A stretch of DNA of 64,000 nt from Halorientalis litorea. Its GTDB lineage: Archaea; Halobacteriota; Halobacteria; Halobacteriales; Haloarculaceae. The DNA lies in contig NZ_CP095484.1 of the NCBI RefSeq assembly GCF_023028225.1, positions 45,718 through 109,717 of the forward strand, read 5' to 3'. A model generated the notes under the pieces. That model saw only the letters and a list, made by a program, of their open reading frames with translations, searched no databases and was not told where the DNA came from. Below, piece after piece: positions 45,188-53,040 of this stretch (its first letter is position 1; every line of letters begins with the position of its first letter). The position numbers and the translations under genes were made by a program.

Positions 45188-47038
45188 TCATCGACCCCAC
45201 GACTGAGCGGTGCTAGCTTGCCATTGCTCGTGCTCGATCTCCGGATGCCGGACTGCTACTCGTCGAAGCGATTCGTACATAACGTGGAGTTCTCCGACCA
45301 TCGTGTGGGCCGTATCACGGAGGTCCGCGAGCTGAGCCTCTGGACTGGTGTCCGTCAACGTCTGTTGCTGCTGCGGGAGACGAAGCTGCGTGATGTAATC
45401 CAGAATAGCGCTCGTACCGCTTGCTAATTGCGGGAAGATCTCGGCAACTTCGTAGACGACACGTGGGTGGTCAGCAATGACCTCCTCAGCGACCGAGATA
45501 TCGAAGGCTGCTTCGATCTCCGCTGGCGAGTCGTAGCCACCGCTCTCGTTGCTTCGCAACAGTGCTTCGCCGGCGTCGGCGAACGTGCCGACTAGCACTC
45601 GCGTCGCCCCCGCAATCGGATCCATGCGTTCGATGCCAACCGTATCGGTCTCGGTTTCGGTTATCGGGTGCCGAATCCCTGCGAACGCCGCGTATGCCCG
45701 AACGAACGCATCCGCTGCTGCCTGCCCGTCACGCATGATTCGTTGCTGGTCTTGTTCGGGAAGTTCATCGAAGGCGTCGACGAACGGATACTGTGGCATA
45801 GGGACGAGCGTCGGCTGCGAGAAGCCCGGTTCCTCATCGAGATCGATCTGTGGGCCAGCGTAGGTGGAACATCTACCACTGTCGACCGCGTACGCTCGCC
45901 GTTCCCAGTCGAGCATCGCAGCCCTCGCCGGCGTCAACTCGTGGTACGCAGTTCTGATAGTGCGATGTGGCGCGGGATGAGGACGGTGTCCGATAGTCGC
46001 CTCCTGAAATTCACGAGCGGAAATGTACGCAGGTCCCTCGATGGTCCGTTCCTTGAAGATGAGGGTCCCGTCATCCATAGTCGTGGATCCTCTACCGGGG
46101 ATCTGCATCCGAATCGTCAGCAATCGCTGCGCTAATCGCTTGAGGCGGTCAGATTCCTCGATCTCTTCCGTCCATCGATTCGGTATATCGGTCGATCCGA
46201 ATCGAGCGCCAGCGACAGCGCCGGCGATCGCACCGACAGTGTCCGTGTCGCCACCGCTGTTCACAGCCTGAACAATGGCCGTTTCGGCGGACTCAGGGGT
46301 CAAACCATAGTAGAGCCCAGCCTGGAGCGAGTCGACGACGTATCCAGTAGTCGCAAGCTGGGCTTCGAACGCTGCCGAGTCGCGGTCGCCAGTGACGACT
46401 TCCTGCACCTGCGTGAGTGCCGTTCGAAGTTCGTCGGGAGCTCTATAGGTATCCTTGAGCGCGGTCCCGAGTGGGTCGCGTTCGTCGCGAATCAGGTTTG
46501 CAAGGGTCCGGTTGAGAATCACACAGCCCCACTGGCAGCGCGGGTCGGCATGTGTGATCGCCGACGAAAGCTGACTGACCTGGGTGAGTTCTGCATCGAA
46601 GTGCCGAAACGCGATCGCGTGCGGCGCACACCGCATCACGCTCCCGTTGCCGGCGTTGGATCCCTCGGGACGCGATTCCCAGACGTCCGCGCCAGCGTCG
46701 TCCCACGACGTTCCCTGTCTGATCTGGGACAGGGAATCGCGCGTCATCAGTCCGATATCGAACGGGTCAGAATCGAGCCAGTCGACGAACCGATCCGCCA
46801 CATCGGCCGGATCGAACCCGCGGCGGTCGACGAGACTCTCCGCGATACAGAGTGCCATCTCAGTGTCGTCAGTGATTGTCCCCGGTGGCTGGCCGTGCGT
46901 GCCGTCGCCGAGCATCTCCGTTACTTCGCCGTGCTGGGATGCGATCTCCTCAGCGCTCTTGAATTCGACCGGTCGACCTAGTGCGTCACCACAGGCCAGC
47001 CCGAGGAGACACCCCTCTGCGTTACGTTCAATTGTCAT
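45188..47038 (-). CDS. ADP-ribosylglycohydrolase (DraG family) with a long C-terminal extension
   Basis: This is a 616-residue protein. The start ATG 47038 (MTIERNAEGCLLGLACGDALG) matches the family N-terminus; earlier frame is not domain sequence. Metal-binding motifs TDDTEM (56-61), NAGNGSVMR (128-136) and NSGGDTDTVGAIAG (260-273) are all present, so hydrolysis of ADP-ribose from a modified substrate is expected. The DraG domain ends near residue 315. A further 300 mainly helical residues have no known motif, including an aspartate/glutamate-rich part and a Gln-rich run near 575. The CARF-like gene starts 3 bases later. Macromolecular targets could be protein or nucleic acid. Confidence 0.85.
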   Translation of the reverse strand: MTIERNAEGCLLGLACGDALGRPVEFKSAEEIASQHGEVTEMLGDGTHGQPPGTITDDTEMALCIAESLVDRRGFDPADVADRFVDWLDSDPFDIGLMTRDSLSQIRQGTSWDDAGADVWESRPEGSNAGNGSVMRCAPHAIAFRHFDAELTQVSQLSSAITHADPRCQWGCVILNRTLANLIRDERDPLGTALKDTYRAPDELRTALTQVQEVVTGDRDSAAFEAQLATTGYVVDSLQAGLYYGLTPESAETAIVQAVNSGGDTDTVGAIAGAVAGARFGSTDIPNRWTEEIEESDRLKRLAQRLLTIRMQIPGRGSTTMDDGTLIFKERTIEGPAYISAREFQEATIGHRPHPAPHRTIRTAYHELTPARAAMLDWERRAYAVDSGRCSTYAGPQIDLDEEPGFSQPTLVPMPQYPFVDAFDELPEQDQQRIMRDGQAAADAFVRAYAAFAGIRHPITETETDTVGIERMDPIAGATRVLVGTFADAGEALLRSNESGGYDSPAEIEAAFDISVAEEVIADHPRVVYEVAEIFPQLASGTSAILDYITQLRLPQQQQTLTDTSPEAQLADLRDTAHTMVGELHVMYESLRRVAVRHPEIEHEQWQASTAQSWGR

Positions 47039-47120
47039 GGAATCACGATATCCTCCCTCTCGTATAATTCTGCACTCGCGAACGACCGGACAGTCAACAA
47101 GCGAAACGCCGAGACAAGTC

Positions 47121-48896
47121 TCATTCGGTGATCTGGGCGACCGCCCACGATGCTCTCGTGCGGACATCGGCGTTGTCATCATCGCGTGCTCGGTCTTTCA
47201 GGGCCGAGGTCGCGTCTCGAGCACAGAGGTACCCCAGCGCCCAGCATGCGTTCTCACGGACGAGCGGATTCTCGTCCGATAGCAGCTCCACGAACGTCGG
47301 CGTGACGTGTTCGACCGACTCCGGGGAGTCCTCGGCTACGCGGCTAAGGGCACCGCTCGCATTGATTCGCGTGTAGGTGTCCTCGACCGTCAGCAATGCG
47401 GTGATCTCCTCGGTGTACGGCTCGACCACGTCGGTGTGAACGATCGCCACGTCGCCGATTAGTCCGATTGCGTTGTTCCGGAGCTTGGGGTTATCGGCGT
47501 CGAACAGGGTCGCGACGTCGTCGACGATATCGACGGCGATGCTCGGGTACTCGCCCACGATCCGTCCAAGCCCAGCGGTCGCGTTCAACCGAACGCTGTC
47601 GGACAACGAGTCACGGAGGGTGACTTCTCCAAGTGTCTCGGCGACCGGTTTGACTTCCTCCGGATACTCGCGCGTGATCCGCGAGAGTGCGTACACCGCG
47701 TACTGGAGTCCGTCGACGTCGTCCTCAATGATCGTTGCAAGCGACGGTACGGCGTCCACAGCATCCTCGGGGTCTTCCTCAGCAATCGCGGCGATACATC
47801 TGGTCGCTTCACGCCTGACGGAGACAATGTTCGACTGCAGATGCGGTACGAGTTCGTCGGCGAGTGGAGCGATCGCCCCCGGATCGGCATCACCAATGGC
47901 GCGGAGAGTGGCTAGCACGTCGGCCCGAGCGGGTAGCTCGTCACGTGCCAATAGTGACCGAAGGATTGGAATCGCCGGCGTACAGTCCTCTGGGCGCACC
48001 ACCGCCACCCGACGGAGTACCTGGACTGCGTCCTTTTCCCGGAACAGATCAACGTCTTCGCGATCCAGAAGAGCGAGGATCGATGAGATACGGACCGCCT
48101 CTGGATTCACATCCGCGAGTCGGCGGAGCCCAGTTGCCTCCTCGGCAGGCGTCTCTGCGCTCGCCGTGTAGAGATTCGGTGGGGGATCGACCACGGAGAG
48201 CAACTCGATTGCGTCGACGGGAACGGTGAATTGGTCACTATCAGGGGCGAGCGGCGTGCATTGGAGCGCTGGCGCTGCCGAAGGCCGTTCGAGTGTCACC
48301 GCGTGAAGGGAGACGTCGTGGCACAGCTGCGTTCGTTCGGCCCCATCATCGATGTACGTGAGTTCGAATCCGGGCGCATCGGTGTGGTCGTCGAGAAACG
48401 ACGATAGCATCGACGCGTTCGCCGGCATGATTCCGGCAGACGACGGAAGTCCACCGTCGGTCATTAGGTCACGAACCCACGGGAGATCAGGATGGATGTC
48501 TCCCCGTTCGACCGCGGGAACGAACTCCCAGGCGTGGTAATGCTCCCACCCGTCGACATCACTCAAATCGAGGTCGTCGACAACGACGTAGCCGTCCGCG
48601 TCCGGGTGCAGGTCGGCGATGAGTGATAGCCGCTCGCGCCGGAGTGGGAACTGCTCGTACCGACCATCGGGCTGTTTCTCGCCGAGCCACTCGTCCCAGT
48701 CGTCGGGGTGGCGACCGACGATATCGACGACACCCGGAATTGCGGCCTCCTCGGCCAACGTCTGATTCCCGATAGCGTAGACCGCGTGCGGCGTATCGTG
48801 CGCGAGATGACGCACCCACTCCAGTGGGACGGCGTCGTGGCGGGGATGTGGATTCACGTCGACAGTCCAGTCACGGTCGAACGCGAACACGAGCAT
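47121..48896 (-). CDS. HAD-like N-terminal domain fused to HEAT repeats
   Basis: This 591-residue protein starts MLVFAFDRDWTV with Asp7-x-Asp9-x-Thr, the first motif of HAD phosphohydrolases, followed by VYAIGNQTLAEE (motif II-like Asn) and VVVDDLDLSD. The central section has no clear match. From about residue 280 to the end there are helical HEAT/ARM-like repeats, each about 35-40 residues (for example SNIVSVRREATRCIAAIAEED and NPLVRENACWALGYL). HEAT arrays bind proteins or nucleic acids. The ATG overlaps the VWA stop by one base. An 82-base gap separates it from the ADP-ribosylglycohydrolase gene. The HAD assignment is moderate; the repeat region is clear. Confidence 0.75.
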   Translation of the reverse strand: MLVFAFDRDWTVDVNPHPRHDAVPLEWVRHLAHDTPHAVYAIGNQTLAEEAAIPGVVDIVGRHPDDWDEWLGEKQPDGRYEQFPLRRERLSLIADLHPDADGYVVVDDLDLSDVDGWEHYHAWEFVPAVERGDIHPDLPWVRDLMTDGGLPSSAGIMPANASMLSSFLDDHTDAPGFELTYIDDGAERTQLCHDVSLHAVTLERPSAAPALQCTPLAPDSDQFTVPVDAIELLSVVDPPPNLYTASAETPAEEATGLRRLADVNPEAVRISSILALLDREDVDLFREKDAVQVLRRVAVVRPEDCTPAIPILRSLLARDELPARADVLATLRAIGDADPGAIAPLADELVPHLQSNIVSVRREATRCIAAIAEEDPEDAVDAVPSLATIIEDDVDGLQYAVYALSRITREYPEEVKPVAETLGEVTLRDSLSDSVRLNATAGLGRIVGEYPSIAVDIVDDVATLFDADNPKLRNNAIGLIGDVAIVHTDVVEPYTEEITALLTVEDTYTRINASGALSRVAEDSPESVEHVTPTFVELLSDENPLVRENACWALGYLCARDATSALKDRARDDDNADVRTRASWAVAQITE

Positions 48897-51010
48897 TAGT
48901 CACTCACCTCGCGCGGCGTCGCGGGCGCCTGCTGACACAGTGTTTCCAGGAGTTCCACCTCCTGCTGCATCGACTCATCATCCACAGCCGCCATCTCATC
49001 TGCGAGGTAGCTGCGAAGCTGGTCGAACCGCTCGGTATATCGATCAGGAACGACCAATGGCACGGACTCGCGCTCGTGCTGGCCGCGCTGGTCGGGGAGC
49101 AACCAGTCGTCAACGCCAGTCGCGGCGTCAGCGCGGTCGTGGAGGTCAGCTGCCCACGTCCGGAGTTCGCGAGCGTACCTGGCGAGCGCGACGGCCTTCC
49201 GGACGCCCTCATGGGCGTATGTGCTGGACTCGTCGGGAACGTCGACGGTGACGCGCTCGGTGTACTCACCACCGTCCCGTTCCGTCCACGAGGCGACCAG
49301 ATCGAGATCGGCGTCCGAGCTCGTCTGCTCGAGGCGGACGAGGACGACGCCGCCCCGAGCTTCGCCATCCTGCTTGGCGGAGGGAAACAGCGTCCCGACA
49401 TGCATCAGGCGGTCGGTCTCGGCGTCCGCGGACGGCGATCCGTGAACCGCCTCGATCTCGTAGCCGTCTGCGTCAAGGTCGAGGTTCAGGTCGTACACCA
49501 GCGGGGTAACCATGTAGTCGAACTCCTCCCCCAGACGACGCTCGAACTCTGCGGCCGAGTGGATGAAGTAGTGGTTCGCCCCACGGATGCCCGACAAAGT
49601 GTCCGCTAGCTCCGCATTCGCGTCCAGCCCCATCCCGACGAACGTCGTGTGGACGCCCTCGGCGGCCGCGTCCGCGAATAACTGCGTGAGTTCGCTGTCC
49701 CCCGTCGTCCCCGTGTTCGGCATCATGTCGGTCATAAAGACGACACGGCGCTCGACATCAGGACTGGGCGTCCCGCCGACCAACATGTCGACAGCCGCCT
49801 CGAACCCGTCCGCGAGGTTCGTACTGCCGCCAGCAGCGATCTCGCGGATGTGGCGACGGATCGCAGGCATATCCGTCGTTCCGACATCGCGGAGAGGTTT
49901 CGCGACGTGGGCGCGGTGGTTGTAGAGGACGACGCCCAGGCGGTCCTCATCGTGGAGCTGCTCGGTAAGCGCGCACAGCGACTGGGTCGCCGCGTCGATT
50001 TTCGTCGCCGCATCATCCTCGGCCTCGCGCTTGCGCCCGTGTTGGTCGTAGTAGTACGCGTCGAAGGAGCTGTCCATCGACCCGGAGACGTCGAGGACGG
50101 CGACGAGATCCAGCCGCGGCCGTTCGAACTCGTCGACCGAGAGCGTCGAGTCCAGCCCCACCGACAGGTAGCGCTCGGTCTCCCCACTGATCGGGTGGTC
50201 GCTCGTGGCAGCCGCGTAGCGCGGCGCGAACAGGGCGTCCGATTCGGTCCGCGTTCCCGTCTCGAAGTGATAGTCGTAGAACAGCCCCTCGTCGCTGATC
50301 GCCTCCGGCTGTGGCGTATACCCGTTCGCGACGTTTTCCCGGAAGTTGGCCACGTCTTTCGCGCCGCCCGCGGCAAGTCCGACCGTCTCCGGGCTCGCCA
50401 TATCGGCACTTGCTGGCGCCGGTGATGCGCTCTCCATCACCTGGTTTTCGAGCATCTGATCGGCCTCGGCGGTCTCCCGAAGTTCGTACACGTCGACGCG
50501 GCGCCCACAGGACTCACAGACGTAGTCGGGTGGGGTAACCGACCTGTCGTCGTCCATCGGCGTCCAGTCGTCGACGAGCGAGCGGTCATCCCGAACGCGA
50601 CGGACGGTGGCTCTGGTATCGATGATTCCGAACGATTTGTCGAGGGAGAGCTGTGACGCAGCCTGCGTGACGGCCGCTCCAGCTGCATCGACGACCTGTC
50701 CGGGTCGAAGCCGTCCCCCGCAATCAGGACACTCTACCCTGATGTCGTCTGCGGAGGTGACAGGGGCAGCGCCCAGCAGCCCCGAGATGCGGTGGGTTGC
50801 CCCGGTTTTCAGGCCCAGGAGCGCCTCGCTGTCAGGCGTGGCGAGTACCGTGAACTGCTTCCCCGATTGATCGGCGACCAGCAAGCGGTGGACGTGTTCT
50901 CCGTCGCAGTCGATGGCTCGCCGAGTGATGAATTCGACTGCGATATTGTGACGCTTCCCGTCCTCTATGTCCGCGTACATCGTATCCATGGTATCTGTGT
51001 GGCCTGCCAT
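48896..51010 (-). CDS. VWA domain protein with split zinc ribbon
   Basis: This is a 704-residue protein. The ATG at 51010 is preferred to an upstream TTG. The N-terminal 90 residues look like an OB-type beta domain. Cys94-x2-Cys97 and Cys165-x2-Cys168 could form a zinc ribbon around a 67-residue insert. A linker precedes the VWA domain with MIDAS motif DVSGS (307-311), a downstream GGSTNL and FMTDMMPNTG. The last 200 residues are beta-rich, then helical. VWA/MIDAS proteins bind partners through a metal ion and often act with AAA ATPases or ternary kinase systems. It heads the minus-strand cluster and overlaps the HEAT gene by one base. No own enzymatic motif is seen. Confidence 0.8.
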   Translation of the reverse strand: MAGHTDTMDTMYADIEDGKRHNIAVEFITRRAIDCDGEHVHRLLVADQSGKQFTVLATPDSEALLGLKTGATHRISGLLGAAPVTSADDIRVECPDCGGRLRPGQVVDAAGAAVTQAASQLSLDKSFGIIDTRATVRRVRDDRSLVDDWTPMDDDRSVTPPDYVCESCGRRVDVYELRETAEADQMLENQVMESASPAPASADMASPETVGLAAGGAKDVANFRENVANGYTPQPEAISDEGLFYDYHFETGTRTESDALFAPRYAAATSDHPISGETERYLSVGLDSTLSVDEFERPRLDLVAVLDVSGSMDSSFDAYYYDQHGRKREAEDDAATKIDAATQSLCALTEQLHDEDRLGVVLYNHRAHVAKPLRDVGTTDMPAIRRHIREIAAGGSTNLADGFEAAVDMLVGGTPSPDVERRVVFMTDMMPNTGTTGDSELTQLFADAAAEGVHTTFVGMGLDANAELADTLSGIRGANHYFIHSAAEFERRLGEEFDYMVTPLVYDLNLDLDADGYEIEAVHGSPSADAETDRLMHVGTLFPSAKQDGEARGGVVLVRLEQTSSDADLDLVASWTERDGGEYTERVTVDVPDESSTYAHEGVRKAVALARYARELRTWAADLHDRADAATGVDDWLLPDQRGQHERESVPLVVPDRYTERFDQLRSYLADEMAAVDDESMQQEVELLETLCQQAPATPREVSD

Positions 51011-51307
51011 TCCCCGGACAGCCAACGGGTGGTTGACGATAGTGTGTGCGCTCGCCCCGGAAACGAAGGGAGAGTAACCATCATTACGATGCGTCTTTAT
51101 CCACCTTCACACCCATTAGTGTGCGCTAAGATGTGATAAATGCTTCGCCAATTAGCAAGATAGAGCGGATATTAGAGAGCAAAGACTCATCGTAGTGTTC
51201 CTTATATCGTGTTTGGTGGGGTATCATACTATAGAGGATGGATTATGAGTATGTAACCACCTCTACACTGTCGTGTATTGAGTCGAAACAATCATTGTGA
51301 AGGAGGT

Positions 51308-51331
51308 CATGGGTTAGTCAACAAACCCATG
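51308..51331. repeat. Hairpin over the start codon of the second AAA ATPase gene
   Basis: CATGGGTT (51308-51315) and AACCCATG (51324-51331) are perfect inverted arms with an 8-base loop. The right arm contains the ATG at 51329, and a GGAGGT (51302-51307) precedes the left arm. This could control translation. The rest of the divergent gap 51011-51328 holds no gene that I can see. Confidence 0.6.
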
Positions 51332-52894
51332 CCTATCGACGCTGGTGACGCTCTCGTTCGGGCGCTTCACGACCATAATCCGTGGTGGGAACACGGGACA
51401 GAAGCATTCTCACTCCCGGCACGGCAAAAGAGCGATTTCTATCATCTCGCCCGTCCCGACGAGTCCGGCAGCCAGTTCGAGGACCAACCGCTTCTCGGCC
51501 TCGTTGGACGACGGGGCGTCGGGAAAACCACGCTCCTCCACCAGTTCATTCACCATCGCATCGAGACTGGCGACGATCCGGAACGATTCCTCTATCTTCC
51601 ATTCGACGCCGATCCGCTCTACCAACTCCAATCGGACGAACAGCTACGACGCGCAGTTCGGTACTACGAGAGCAGGGTTCTCGGTCGCATCGAAGCAGAC
51701 CACCCACACTTCATCCTAATCGACGATGTTCACCAGATCGAGCATCCGAACAAGCCGACCATCGACGGGTGGGGCGTCCCCGTCGCAGAATTGCTCGAGG
51801 ACGTCCCGGGACGACACGTCGTCTTGACCGCCAGCGCCGGCATTCAAGTCGAACGGGAACTCGAAAGCGTCGCGATGCCGGCCGAAGACTACGATATCCA
51901 GCCCATTCTCCCTGAGAAGTTCCGGGACTACCTCTTCACGCTGTATCCAGATCTTGAGGAAGAAGACACTCGCGTGAGCCCTACCTCTCTGCGAACCGGG
52001 GAGAACAGCCTGCCAGCGGCTCTCCAGAGTGGCGAGGTCGAGTCACTCGTCGCAGAGCTTCGACAGAAGTACGAGAAGGTTGCAGACGTCGAACGACGCA
52101 TCCAGTCACAAGTCGTCGACTACCTCGCGATGGGCGGGACCATCAGCTACGACCTTGACGGCGCCGCCGAGTCGGCAGCGGACCTGACGGTGGATGACTA
52201 CGCGCAGCTGCGCGAGGACGTTCGCGATGCCCTCTACCAGGAGGTTCCCGGCTTCGAATCGATTCAGACGATCGCAGATCTTGAACGCCTCTGCGCGCTC
52301 GCCGCCCGAAACCGGGGGGCTGAGCCGTTCCGGTATCAGGATCTCGTCGAACTGTTCGACGTCGACCGGCGGACGATCGCCGATAGCTATCTTCCCGCGC
52401 TGGCAGAGCTGTACCTGTTGACCGGCGTTACCGAGTACGACAATAGCCGCCCCCGGTCGGTGCGACTCTACCTCCGTGACACAGGGCTGGTGACCGCGAT
52501 CGCCGACGGCGACGCCTCGACCGTCCGCAACGATTTTGACCGCGAGGCCGACCTAGCCCGCGTCGCGGCGTTCGACCACACGATGCGGTTCGCCTATGGG
52601 ATCAACGCCATCCAGGGCAATGACGAGACGCCCACCGTCCAGTACTGGCGTGGGCGAGAGGGTGAGGTCGACTTCGTCTTCGAGGTAGACGGAACCCCTG
52701 TCCCGATCGGGCTAGCGTATCAGTCACGCGAGCGTGAGGAGTCACTCGAAGCCGTTCGAGAATTCAAAGAAGCGTACGACGTGCCACTTGGATTCATCCT
52801 CGCTGGTGATACGGTTCGAGGCAGACAACCTATTGAGGATCTCGGAGAGGGAATCATCCAACTTCCGTACTGGTTGTACTTGCTCCTATGCTAG
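51329..52894 (+). CDS. AAA ATPase with DUF4143-like C-terminus, copy 2
   Basis: This is a 521-residue protein. The ATG at 51329 is chosen because it begins just before the conserved NPWWEHG (17-23); the frame extends upstream only through a TTG. Walker A is GRRGVGKT (60-67) and the Walker B-like part is ILIDDVHQIEHPNKP. Further conserved parts are ELFDVDRRTIADSYLPALAELYLL and the DUF4143 segment VQYWRGREGEVDFVFEVDG. The usual Glu-x-Lys is replaced (PIGLAYQSR), so nuclease activity is doubtful, as in the paralogue at 27760. It precedes the large helicase by 146 bases. Both copies sit upstream of a helicase-containing block, hinting at a regulatory or loading job. Confidence 0.72.
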   Translation: MPIDAGDALVRALHDHNPWWEHGTEAFSLPARQKSDFYHLARPDESGSQFEDQPLLGLVGRRGVGKTTLLHQFIHHRIETGDDPERFLYLPFDADPLYQLQSDEQLRRAVRYYESRVLGRIEADHPHFILIDDVHQIEHPNKPTIDGWGVPVAELLEDVPGRHVVLTASAGIQVERELESVAMPAEDYDIQPILPEKFRDYLFTLYPDLEEEDTRVSPTSLRTGENSLPAALQSGEVESLVAELRQKYEKVADVERRIQSQVVDYLAMGGTISYDLDGAAESAADLTVDDYAQLREDVRDALYQEVPGFESIQTIADLERLCALAARNRGAEPFRYQDLVELFDVDRRTIADSYLPALAELYLLTGVTEYDNSRPRSVRLYLRDTGLVTAIADGDASTVRNDFDREADLARVAAFDHTMRFAYGINAIQGNDETPTVQYWRGREGEVDFVFEVDGTPVPIGLAYQSREREESLEAVREFKEAYDVPLGFILAGDTVRGRQPIEDLGEGIIQLPYWLYLLLC

Positions 52895-53040
52895 GTCGCT
52901 ACCTAATCGGTTGTGAGAACGGAACGAGGGACCTGTCGGTTGCCGCTGATGGAAGTCGTGATGGGGCGAGGTACCGGGAGACGACAAAGCGTGTTCCTCA
53001 CGAAAACATTCATACGATTGATAGGGAATAGGTGAGACGA

